From Commensalibacter melissae (lineage in GTDB: Bacteria > Pseudomonadota > Alphaproteobacteria > Acetobacterales > Acetobacteraceae), in NCBI RefSeq assembly GCF_003691365.1, contig NZ_CP033087.1, positions 1,832,001 through 1,896,000 on the forward strand: a stretch of 64,000 nucleotides of DNA, in the 5' to 3' direction. Below the pieces are notes generated by a model, which worked only from the letters and a program-made list of their open reading frames with translations, made no database searches and was not told the DNA's origin. A program made the translations under genes and the position numbers. Positions 28,150 to 36,016 of this stretch are shown here, piece by piece. Within the stretch, counting starts at the first letter, position 1, and each line of letters begins with the position of its first letter.

Positions 28150-29096
28150 CCATTAATAAACAAACCACAATCGGGGCTTTTGTATTAGGAGGAATAATTC
28201 TTGCTCTTTGTGCTGTTATTTTTTTCAGTAATTTTAATCTTTTTTCAAAAAAAGAGCATGCCATAATCGTTTTTCCAAGCTCAATATCAGGATTATCCAT
28301 TGGAGCGCCTGTTACGTTCAGAGGAGTACAGGTAGGAACCGTTGATTCCATTAATCTCCAATTCGATCAAGGTAGTCACAAAGCCTATATCCCTGTAGTA
28401 ATCAATATTGATCCCAGAAAAATCCGCATAGGATATAAATATAATAATTTTAAAAAACTATTGGAAAAAATGATAGAAAATGGACTTTGTGCAGAAATTA
28501 GCACAGAAAGTTTTGTTACCGGTACGTCCAATATTTTTCTTGATTTTGATTTGCAGAATGCCCCTCACTTTCATCCTGTGATTGCAAAAAATCTTACAGA
28601 AATACCTTCCCGTCCCTCTACGTTTCAAAAAATCAAATCCGAATTAATGAATCTACAACTTGAACAACTTTCCAGAAACCTAAATGACACTGCGCAAAAA
28701 ATAGGACAACTTGCCGAAACTTTAAACAAGCAAACCCCTGATCTTATTAATAGCGTCAAGAAAACATCAGATAGTACAAATATTCTGGTGACTCATATCA
28801 ACAAAAACATAGATGGTTTATTGAAGAACTTTAATAAATTGCTTGTTGATGGAGATGTCCAACTTCGTTCACGCGGAAAAGAGCTTCACATTTTATTAAA
28901 CAATTCAAACAAAGCCGTGTCATCAGCATCAGAAATGATTGATAATGTGAAAACGCTTACCTCATCCCGTTCACCTTCACGAAACAATCTTGAAATTATC
29001 CTGAAGAACCTTGCTGATGCTTCCACTTCACTTCGAGGATTTTCGCGGGAAATAGAACGTAATCCTAAATTATTACTGATTGGTCGAAAACAATGA
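28146..29096 (+). CDS. MCE-domain (MlaD-like) periplasmic lipid-binding protein
   Basis: Single N-terminal membrane helix (about 8-29) followed by one MCE domain (IIVFPSSISGLSIGAPVTFRGVQVGTVDSI and the FVTGTSNIFLDFD end). The last ~140 residues are helical and polar, with repeated coiled-coil-like segments (LNDTAQKIGQLAETLNKQ, NSNKAVSSASEMIDNVKTL). At 316 residues it is longer than E. coli MlaD, as in many alphaproteobacteria. Hexameric MlaD rings shuttle lipids between permease and periplasm. Overlaps of four bases on both sides show a tight operon. Confidence 0.9.
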   Translation: MTINKQTTIGAFVLGGIILALCAVIFFSNFNLFSKKEHAIIVFPSSISGLSIGAPVTFRGVQVGTVDSINLQFDQGSHKAYIPVVINIDPRKIRIGYKYNNFKKLLEKMIENGLCAEISTESFVTGTSNIFLDFDLQNAPHFHPVIAKNLTEIPSRPSTFQKIKSELMNLQLEQLSRNLNDTAQKIGQLAETLNKQTPDLINSVKKTSDSTNILVTHINKNIDGLLKNFNKLLVDGDVQLRSRGKELHILLNNSNKAVSSASEMIDNVKTLTSSRSPSRNNLEIILKNLADASTSLRGFSREIERNPKLLLIGRKQ

Positions 29097-29686
29097 ATAA
29101 ATTCATCGCTTTATCCTCATTAATTACCTTATTTATTCTCGGGGGATGTAGTGCTCCCCCTCTTAAATATTACACTTTCAATGAAAATATTATAAATCAG
29201 TCGACAAACAAAATTACACAATATTCTGAAACTTCCCCCACAATTATCATTACACCGATCACAGTACCGGATTACCTTGACACAACCGATATTGTTACCC
29301 GAGAAAACAGCAGTCTTTATCATAGTGTCAACGGAAGAATGAGTAGCGTTTTATCCGTTGCCGTAACCGATTATGTTACACATTTGCTATCCATAAAAAA
29401 TCCAACTCTATTCATAACCAATCAAAGACAGGTTGGTATGCCAACAAGTCAGATCCTGATCAATATCAGCCACTTGGATGTACAAAATCTGGGGAATCAA
29501 AATGGCTCAGCAATCTTGGAAGCTGATTGGTCCATTATTCCCAGAAATGAACATCTACCCATCAACAAACAAAAAGGAACCTTTTTTGCATCGGGGTCCA
29601 TTGCTTCTGACAGTGATGTAATCAAAATAGAACAGGCTCTATTAATCCAACTGGTTAATCAAATCAGTAAAAATCCTTTGTACTAA
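29093..29686 (+). CDS. ABC-type transport auxiliary lipoprotein (PqiC-like)
   Basis: 197-residue outer-membrane lipoprotein. A short signal peptide ends with lipobox LGGC (Cys19), then SAPPLKYYTFNE, the usual start of the ABC_trans_aux domain. The rest shows TIIITPITVPDYLDTTDIVTRE, resembling PqiC, which binds MCE proteins and links them to the outer membrane. Its place as last gene of the Mla cassette agrees, and it may stand in for the missing MlaC/MlaA path. It converges with rbfA, with five bases between stops. Confidence 0.82.
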   Translation: MNKFIALSSLITLFILGGCSAPPLKYYTFNENIINQSTNKITQYSETSPTIIITPITVPDYLDTTDIVTRENSSLYHSVNGRMSSVLSVAVTDYVTHLLSIKNPTLFITNQRQVGMPTSQILINISHLDVQNLGNQNGSAILEADWSIIPRNEHLPINKQKGTFFASGSIASDSDVIKIEQALLIQLVNQISKNPLY

Positions 29687-29691
29687 CTTGA

Positions 29692-30117
29692 TTATTGATT
29701 TTCTTTTTCAAGGTCTCTCAAAACTTCCGGACTATTCAGCACTGCATCAATCTTAGCTGCATAGTCCAAAGTTGTATCAGGCTGAAATCTCAAATCAGGT
29801 AAAAATTTAAGTCTAATTTTTTGTGACAGCTGGTTTCTCAAATAAGGTGCAACTCGTTTTAACGCAGGTAAAAAATCCCCTACATCACTTTTCCCTAAGT
29901 GAGAAATATATACAATTGCATGACGCAAATCAGGCGTCATGCGCACTTCCGTTACTGTAAATTTCTGTCCCTGAAGTTCAGGCACACGAAATTCGATCCG
30001 GATGAATAAATCTGCCAAAATATGCCTGATTTCTTCAGCAACGCGCAATTGCCGTTGAGAAGGGCCTTTTGAATCCTTTTTCAAAAAATCCTTCCCAGTT
30101 ACTATAAATTTATCCAT
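29692..30117 (-). CDS. rbfA: 30S ribosome-binding factor A
   Basis: Cold-adaptation and 16S 5'-end maturation factor. The single KH-like domain is recognisable: SQRQLRVAEEIRHILADLF, VTEVRMTPDLRHAIVYISHLG and KIRLKFLPDLRFQPDTTLDYAAKID. ATG 30117 overlaps the infB stop by one base (TGATG), a coupled arrangement. An in-frame TTG just before it is a less likely start. The 141-residue length is normal for alphaproteobacteria. Confidence 0.94.
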   Translation of the reverse strand: MDKFIVTGKDFLKKDSKGPSQRQLRVAEEIRHILADLFIRIEFRVPELQGQKFTVTEVRMTPDLRHAIVYISHLGKSDVGDFLPALKRVAPYLRNQLSQKIRLKFLPDLRFQPDTTLDYAAKIDAVLNSPEVLRDLEKENQ

Positions 30118-32933
30118 CAAGCCTGTACTGTTTCAATTTCATAACATTCAACAACGTCTCCCTCTCGCAAGTCATTGTATCCTGCAAAAGAAAGTCCACA
30201 TTCATAATCATGTGCCACTTCTTTGACATCATCCTTGAAACGTTTAAGCTGGCTTAAATTACCCTGATGAATAACAACATTGTCACGCAACAACCGAACA
30301 CCGCAACCTCGACGAACCACCCCCTGTGTTACGTAACATCCTGCAACCTTACCAGTTTTACTGATGGTAAAGACTTTACGAATTTCTGCATAACCCAAGA
30401 ATTTCTCACGCTGTTTTGGTGCAATACGTCCTTTAATAATCTGTTCAATATCATCAACGACCTGATAAATAATTGAATAATAATGAATATCAACACCTTC
30501 ATGCTGTGCAAGTTCTCTAGCCTGCGTTGTTGCCCTTACATTAAAGGCGATAATGATAGCCTGTGATGCTTTGGCAAGTTGAACATCACTTTCCGTAATC
30601 TGACCAACTGTTGCGGATAAAACGCGAACTTTAATTTCCTCATGTTCAAGTTTCTGAACTGTTGCCTGAATAGCCTCAGCAGATCCCTGAACATCAGCCT
30701 TGATTAAGACAGCAATTTCTTTTTGCTCATTTGCTTGAATACGCGCAAGCATCTGATCCAAGGTTCCACGTGCAGCCATTCTAACCGCTGCCTGTTTTTC
30801 ACGAGCCTTACGTTGCCTAAATTCAGAAATTTCACGAGCTTTACTTTCACTATCCACAACAACAAAAGGCTCACCAGCACGAGGTACACCCGTTAAACCC
30901 AAAAGCTCTACGGGTGTGGAAGGTCCAGCTTTTTTCATATTCTTGCTTTTATCATCCAGCATCGCACGAACACGACCCCATTCAGAACCAGCGACAATAA
31001 CATCTCCTTTATTCAAAGTTCCTTTCTGAACCAATAAAGTCGCAACAGGTCCACGTCCCTTGTCCAAACGGCTTTCAATAACAGCACCCTCTGCCACTCT
31101 ATTCGGGTTTGCTTTTAATTCCAACAATTCAGCCAGCAAAATGATTGCTTCTTCCAGTTTGTCCAAGCCGATATGTTTTTTAGCCGAAACTTCAACATCC
31201 TGAGTATCACCGCCCATTTTCTCAACGACGATTTCATGATTCAAAAGCTCCTGTCTTACACGGTCAGGATTGGCCCCAGGCAAATCACATTTATTAATGG
31301 CGACAATAATTGGAACATTTGCAGCTTTAGCATGTTTAATTGCCTCAATTGTCTGAGGCATGACCCCATCATCCGCAGCAACAACAAGAACAACGATATC
31401 CGTCACTGACGCTCCCCTAGAACGCATCGCCGTGAATGCCTCATGACCAGGCGTATCTAAAAAGGTGATTTTAGCACCTGACTGCATTCTAACCTGATAG
31501 GCGCCAATATGCTGGGTAATCCCACCAGCCTCCTTATGCGCAATATCCGTTGTCCGCAGAGCATCCAGCAAAGAGGTTTTACCATGATCAACATGTCCCA
31601 TCACCGCTACAACAGGTGGACGGGGCAATTTATCCTCATCCTTATCCTCTACACCTTCAATACCAAGTTCAACATCACTATCGGCAACCCTATGCACACG
31701 ATGACCAAATTCCTCGATAATCAATTCGGCCGTGTCTGCATCCAATGACTGATTAACTGTTGCCATCACACCCATTTTCATCAGGGCTTTAATAACGACT
31801 CCTTGGCGTGCCGCCATACGATTGGCAAGTTCTTGTACGGTAATTGTTTCTGGAAGAGTGACATCACGAACAACCTTTACCTGATCCGTACGTAATTTCT
31901 CCAACTCTGCTTGACGGCGTTCACGTTCTCTTTGACGACGTACCGAAGCCAACGAACGAATTTTATTATCATCCTCGCCCTCAATCGCTGCCTGAATATC
32001 TATTTTACCAGAACGTCGACCATCCCCCTTGCCTCGACTACTGCTTTTACGATTTACACCGCTTCCACGACGGGATGAACCACGACGACCTTCCCCTTCA
32101 TCAGAATCCATATCATCCTGAACATTAATCCTGCGTGAAGATTCAACAGATTTCTTATTTATTTTTCCATCTTTTTCAGATGTTTTGACATTGAGAACAG
32201 ATTCACTTGAATTTTTTACTGAGGTTTTACCAGAAACGGATTCTCCATTCTTAACAGACTCACTCACCACAGGTTTTTCAGGCAAAATAGCTCTTTTTGC
32301 CAAAGGTTCCACAGGAACAGGCTCTGGTGCCAAGGTAATTTCACCAGGAATAGGAACCTTGGAAACCTTGACCCGACGTAATGGAGGTTCAGATGCAATT
32401 TTCGTTTTTTTAGATTTTATAGTTTTTTTAGATTCTTCTATCTCAGATACAGCAATTTTTTCCTGCTCAACAGTTTCTTTACCTTCTTCCTGCGCAGCCT
32501 TTTCAGCCTCTGCCTGTGCCTTGGCTAGAACTTTCTCTTCTTCCTGTTTTTTACGTAATCTCTCCGCTTCTGAAAGAATAGATATTTTTTCCTGTTCTTG
32601 ACGTTCAAGATTTTTACGCTGCTGTTCAAGCTTTTGTTCTTCCAGAACACGCTGTCTGATGGCTAATTCTGCAGCTGTCAAAGAGCGTTTACTCGAACCA
32701 GCAGATGCTTTTTTTGCCGCAGGTTTACGGACACTATTAACCTGTTTTTCCTTACTGCCAGGCGCACTACGCTTTTTACGCACTTCAACCTGGACAACCT
32801 TGCTGCGTCCATGGCTAAAACTTTGCCTAATAGATCCGGCATCGACAGTCTGCCCCACGTCCCTTTTTACTGATGAACGTAAAGATAAACGTTTTTTACC
32901 CTGTCCTTGTTCTTGATCGTTGCCTTCGCTCAT
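30117..32933 (-). CDS. infB: Translation initiation factor IF-2
   Basis: GTPase that delivers fMet-tRNA to the 30S subunit. An N-terminal region of about 430 residues is charged and coiled-coil (KLEQQRKNLERQEQEK, Lys/Ser-rich linkers). The GTPase has G1 GHVDHGKTSLLDAL, G2 GGITQHIGAY, G3 DTPGHEAF, G4 NKCD and G5 SAKKH, then the beta-barrels and the fMet-tRNA-binding C-terminus. ATG 32933 (MSEGND) is chosen because GGCAGG precedes it and because acetic-acid-bacterium IF-2 proteins begin this way. A start 24 bases upstream is possible. 938 residues. Confidence 0.96.
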   Translation of the reverse strand: MSEGNDQEQGQGKKRLSLRSSVKRDVGQTVDAGSIRQSFSHGRSKVVQVEVRKKRSAPGSKEKQVNSVRKPAAKKASAGSSKRSLTAAELAIRQRVLEEQKLEQQRKNLERQEQEKISILSEAERLRKKQEEEKVLAKAQAEAEKAAQEEGKETVEQEKIAVSEIEESKKTIKSKKTKIASEPPLRRVKVSKVPIPGEITLAPEPVPVEPLAKRAILPEKPVVSESVKNGESVSGKTSVKNSSESVLNVKTSEKDGKINKKSVESSRRINVQDDMDSDEGEGRRGSSRRGSGVNRKSSSRGKGDGRRSGKIDIQAAIEGEDDNKIRSLASVRRQRERERRQAELEKLRTDQVKVVRDVTLPETITVQELANRMAARQGVVIKALMKMGVMATVNQSLDADTAELIIEEFGHRVHRVADSDVELGIEGVEDKDEDKLPRPPVVAVMGHVDHGKTSLLDALRTTDIAHKEAGGITQHIGAYQVRMQSGAKITFLDTPGHEAFTAMRSRGASVTDIVVLVVAADDGVMPQTIEAIKHAKAANVPIIVAINKCDLPGANPDRVRQELLNHEIVVEKMGGDTQDVEVSAKKHIGLDKLEEAIILLAELLELKANPNRVAEGAVIESRLDKGRGPVATLLVQKGTLNKGDVIVAGSEWGRVRAMLDDKSKNMKKAGPSTPVELLGLTGVPRAGEPFVVVDSESKAREISEFRQRKAREKQAAVRMAARGTLDQMLARIQANEQKEIAVLIKADVQGSAEAIQATVQKLEHEEIKVRVLSATVGQITESDVQLAKASQAIIIAFNVRATTQARELAQHEGVDIHYYSIIYQVVDDIEQIIKGRIAPKQREKFLGYAEIRKVFTISKTGKVAGCYVTQGVVRRGCGVRLLRDNVVIHQGNLSQLKRFKDDVKEVAHDYECGLSFAGYNDLREGDVVECYEIETVQA

Positions 32934-32992
32934 ATACCTGCCTGTTCTTAAATCCATTTTCGATGGGTTGACTTATTCCATCGATTTATACC

Positions 32993-33577
32993 CTAATTTA
33001 TTATTCCTGATAACCGTTTATTATCAAAAAGAATTTGTTTTACAAACGGTCCCCTGTAAATTGCTGCATGAACTATATATTCTCGACCAAAAATCATTCC
33101 CAATTCTTTTGCCGTAAAAACTGCCATGACAGGTAAAAGACCCGTTCCTGATAATATACGCTTTTTTTCTTCTTCACTACCATCTATAGCCTGTATAATC
33201 AATCCAGCAATATTCTGAGAAATCTTTTCTCTTACTTTTACAAAACCGTACGTAATCTGTCCAGCACGTCTTGCAAAACCAAATGTATCCTTAATTTTAT
33301 TCCGCAAACCATCCCTAACTATTGACACCAAATTTTCCGGAACCGTAACCTGACATTGCATTGCACGTGAGAACGAACGCATTTCTATCGCCTTATGTAT
33401 GATATTTTTATCGGCTTTCAACCACATCCCTCTTCCAGGAAGCCGTTCTGTCAAATCTGGAACAATATATCCATCTGGCGACAAAACAAAACGAATTAAA
33501 TTTTCAGGATCATCTCTTTCCCTTGTAACCACACAGAAACGTTGACGATTCGCCGAGCTATCAGGCCTTTTATTCAT
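32993..33577 (-). CDS. YlxR (DUF448) RNA-binding protein with L7Ae-like domain
   Basis: Small nucleic-acid-binding protein always found between nusA and infB. The YlxR domain (about 10-85) shows RFCVVTRERDDPENLIRFVLSPDG and LPGRGMWLKADK. The second part (about 100-190) with FGFARRAGQITYGFVKVREKI resembles the L7Ae/L30e-fold extension found in alphaproteobacteria. The exact role is uncertain, and regulatory RNA binding is suspected for the family. It lies 59 bases upstream of the infB start and is separated from nusA by a hairpin. Confidence 0.88.
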   Translation of the reverse strand: MNKRPDSSANRQRFCVVTRERDDPENLIRFVLSPDGYIVPDLTERLPGRGMWLKADKNIIHKAIEMRSFSRAMQCQVTVPENLVSIVRDGLRNKIKDTFGFARRAGQITYGFVKVREKISQNIAGLIIQAIDGSEEEKKRILSGTGLLPVMAVFTAKELGMIFGREYIVHAAIYRGPFVKQILFDNKRLSGIIN

Positions 33578-33617
33578 TAGCGTAAACTATTCAAAATTAA
33601 AAGAAAATAATAAATCA

Positions 33618-33651
33618 AAATGATTAGGCCTCCCATGAAGCCTAATCATTT
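33618..33651 (-). terminator. Hairpin between nusA and ylxR
   Basis: A perfect 12-bp stem (33618-33629 with 33640-33651) with a ten-base loop lies 19 bases behind the nusA stop. The minus-strand sequence after it is T-rich but interrupted (TTGATTTATTATTTT). It would act as a leaky terminator or a processing site within the rimP-nusA-ylxR-infB unit. Confidence 0.6.
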
Positions 33652-33669
33652 AAATATCATTATCAAATT

Positions 33670-35199
33670 TTATTCTTTATTTTGACTTTCCTCGCTTCCC
33701 TCTTCTTCAAACCAATGTTCTCTGGCCTGCATAATAATTGCATTGGCTGTTTCTTCATCAATTGCATCTGCACCAAGAATCTCGATCAATTCATCACTGG
33801 CAAGGTCAGCTAAATCATCAAGCGTTTTCACCCCTTTTTCACCCAATAAGATCAACATTTGTGGTGTAAAGCAATCAAGTTCCACAAGCTCATCCGAAAC
33901 CCCAAGAGCCTGCCTTTTTTCATCCAGAGAACGATGTTGTTTTTCCAAACATTCTTCTGCCCTCTGGACAAGCTCTTGCGCGATATTTGCATCAAAACCT
34001 TCAATTTCAGCCAATTCCTGAGGATCGGCGAAAGCAAGCTCCTCAATAGTATGAAAACCTTCTGTAACCAACAGGCCGGCAATCACATCATCAACATCCA
34101 GCTCTTCGGCAAAAATAGCGGATCTGCGACGGAATTCTTCTTGTCTACGATCTGATTCTTCTGTTTCGGTCAGAATATCAATGTCCCATCGTGTCAATTG
34201 ACTGGCCAAACGAACATTTTGTCCACGACGTCCAATAGCTAAACTCAATTGATCATCTGGAACCACAACCTCCACACGCCCAGCTTCCTCATCCATGACA
34301 ACTTTTGTAACTTCCGCCGGTGCCAAGGCATTCACGACAAAGGTGGCCGCCTGACCGCTCCAAGGAATGATATCAATTTTTTCCCCTTGCAATTCCTGTA
34401 CTACAGCTTGTACGCGAGATCCCCTGACCCCAACACAAGCACCAACAGGATCAATGGTACTGTCTTTTGAAATAACAGCCATTTTCGCTCGGGAACCCGG
34501 ATCTCTGGCGACTGCCTTAATCTCGATAATACCATCATAGATTTCAGGCACTTCCTGTGCAAACAATTTCGCCAAAAATGCGGGGTGCGTCCTAGATAAA
34601 AAGATCTGTGGACCACGTGGCTCCTTACGGACATCACAAATATAGGCTCTTACACGCTCTGAATTCCGAAAGTTTTCTCTTGAAATCAATTCATCACGCC
34701 TTAACAAAGCTTCGACACTGCCAATTTCCACCAACAAATTACCATATTCAGTTCGTTTCACTGTTCCGTTCACAATTTCACCAATACGATCCTTGAAATC
34801 CTCATATTGACGATTCCGTTCACATTCACGAACACGTTGCACGATAACCTGCTTTGCAGTCTGTGCAGCGATACGGCCAAAATCTATGGGTGGCAATGGA
34901 TCAATAAGATATTCACCAACCTTAATATCAGGCTGTATCTTGAGCGCAATTTTATATGGAATTTGTGAAGCCTCATTTTCAACTTCCTCCACGACTTCTG
35001 TCCATCGGGAAAGGCGCACCTCTCCCGTCTTACGATCAATTATCGCACGAATGTCTTTTTCATGACCATATTTAGCGCGTCCAGCCTTTTGAATGGCCTG
35101 TTCCATCGCTTCGAGAATCTCTTCCCGGCTAATGGCTTTTTCACGAGCAACAGCATCAGCAACCAATAACAATTCAGGACGAGCAACAGACGTATCCAT
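33670..35199 (-). CDS. nusA: Transcription termination/antitermination factor NusA
   Basis: RNA-polymerase-associated factor controlling pausing, termination and antitermination. Domain order: N-terminal polymerase-binding region (1-125), S1 (GEIVNGTVKRTEYGNLLVEIG), two KH domains (VGACVGVRGSRVQAVVQELQGEKIDI and LSLAIGRRGQNVRLASQLTRWDIDI), then two acidic helix-hairpin-helix repeats as in proteobacteria, ending in an Asp/Glu-rich tail. 509 residues, complete. It follows rimP by 61 bases. An intrinsic terminator in front of rimP suggests feedback on the operon. Confidence 0.96.
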   Translation of the reverse strand: MDTSVARPELLLVADAVAREKAISREEILEAMEQAIQKAGRAKYGHEKDIRAIIDRKTGEVRLSRWTEVVEEVENEASQIPYKIALKIQPDIKVGEYLIDPLPPIDFGRIAAQTAKQVIVQRVRECERNRQYEDFKDRIGEIVNGTVKRTEYGNLLVEIGSVEALLRRDELISRENFRNSERVRAYICDVRKEPRGPQIFLSRTHPAFLAKLFAQEVPEIYDGIIEIKAVARDPGSRAKMAVISKDSTIDPVGACVGVRGSRVQAVVQELQGEKIDIIPWSGQAATFVVNALAPAEVTKVVMDEEAGRVEVVVPDDQLSLAIGRRGQNVRLASQLTRWDIDILTETEESDRRQEEFRRRSAIFAEELDVDDVIAGLLVTEGFHTIEELAFADPQELAEIEGFDANIAQELVQRAEECLEKQHRSLDEKRQALGVSDELVELDCFTPQMLILLGEKGVKTLDDLADLASDELIEILGADAIDEETANAIIMQAREHWFEEEGSEESQNKE

Positions 35200-35260
35200 T
35201 TTAACCTCACAATCTATTGTACCGGATTAAACCGGTTTTGATTTTATTTTCACTTATGCT

Positions 35261-35803
35261 TTATTCGGTTTCCGACCCAGATAAAACATTGACCATATGA
35301 CTGCATGCATCAATTAAAGAATCAGTCAGCACCAATTTAGCCTTGCGTATTTCTGACAAAGGTAATTCAACTTCAGAACCTGTATCTAAACGCATACGCG
35401 CATTCTGTTCATCCGCTCCCAAGGCAATCCCGGAAAAGCGTCTTCTGCCTTCAATTGGAATCATCATTTCCACTTTGGTAAGATGACCCGCAAAACGGTT
35501 CCAATCTTTTACACGCACCAAGGGGCGATCGATTCCGGCGGAGGAAACCTCCAATGTCCAGGCACCTTCCATAGGATCATGAACATCCATTACAGCACTT
35601 ACAGCATGACTGATCTGTTCACAATCCTCAACATTAATCAGACTACCATCAGCCCGATCCACCATAATCTGTAAGGTCAAAGCTTGTTTGCCCAACAAAG
35701 CCACTCTAACCAACTCATATCCCATATCAATCAAAATGGGTTCAACCAAAGCGATAACACGTTGTTCAATACGTAAATCAGAAATATTTTCTACGGATTC
35801 CAA
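35261..35803 (-). CDS. rimP: Ribosome maturation factor RimP
   Basis: Needed for 30S assembly. The N-terminal domain shows [24 protein letters not shown], and the second [38 protein letters not shown] with the conserved D-R-P-L; the Sm-like C-terminal domain follows. 180 residues. The start appears to be TTG 35803: an in-frame TAG lies 21 bases further up and no ATG occurs before the conserved domain. There is no visible ribosome-binding site, and the T-run of a terminator abuts the start, so initiation may be inefficient or controlled. Confidence 0.9.
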   Translation of the reverse strand: MESVENISDLRIEQRVIALVEPILIDMGYELVRVALLGKQALTLQIMVDRADGSLINVEDCEQISHAVSAVMDVHDPMEGAWTLEVSSAGIDRPLVRVKDWNRFAGHLTKVEMMIPIEGRRRFSGIALGADEQNARMRLDTGSEVELPLSEIRKAKLVLTDSLIDACSHMVNVLSGSETE

Positions 35804-35832
35804 AATAAAAAAGGCGGCCGACTAAGGCCACC
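35804..35832 (-). promoter_or_regulatory. Intrinsic terminator/attenuator directly before rimP
   Basis: On the minus strand GGTGGCC, a six-base loop and GGCCGCC form a GC-rich 7-bp stem (one U-G pair) followed by TTTTTTATTT, which runs into the TTG start of rimP. acnA has its own terminator further upstream, so this hairpin looks like an attenuator of the rimP-nusA-infB operon. A -35-like TTGGAT and a -10-like TTATAA lie within 35850-35915. Confidence 0.65.
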
Positions 35833-35959
35833 CCCCACATCAAACGGAAGACAATTTTGTATTAATTTAACAATCTTATAAATGCTTTACAAGTAACAAA
35901 TCCAAATATTTATAATTCCATGATAATGACACGTTATGTTTGGACATATTACAAATGAA

Positions 35960-35992
35960 AAGTGACCTGTTTAACAAATAAACAGGTCACTT
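35960..35992 (-). terminator. Intrinsic terminator of acnA
   Basis: A perfect 14-bp stem (35960-35973 with 35979-35992) and five-base loop lie 24 bases behind the acnA stop, followed on the minus strand by TTCATTTGT. Confidence 0.8.
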
Positions 35993-36016
35993 ACACTTTA
36001 AAACGGATTTTAAGAC

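Noticed and set aside
32185-32601. 138-codon plus-strand frame opposite the infB N-terminal region
   Set aside because: Its Ser/Thr/Ala-rich translation mirrors the Lys/Glu-rich coiled-coil of IF-2; no start signal.
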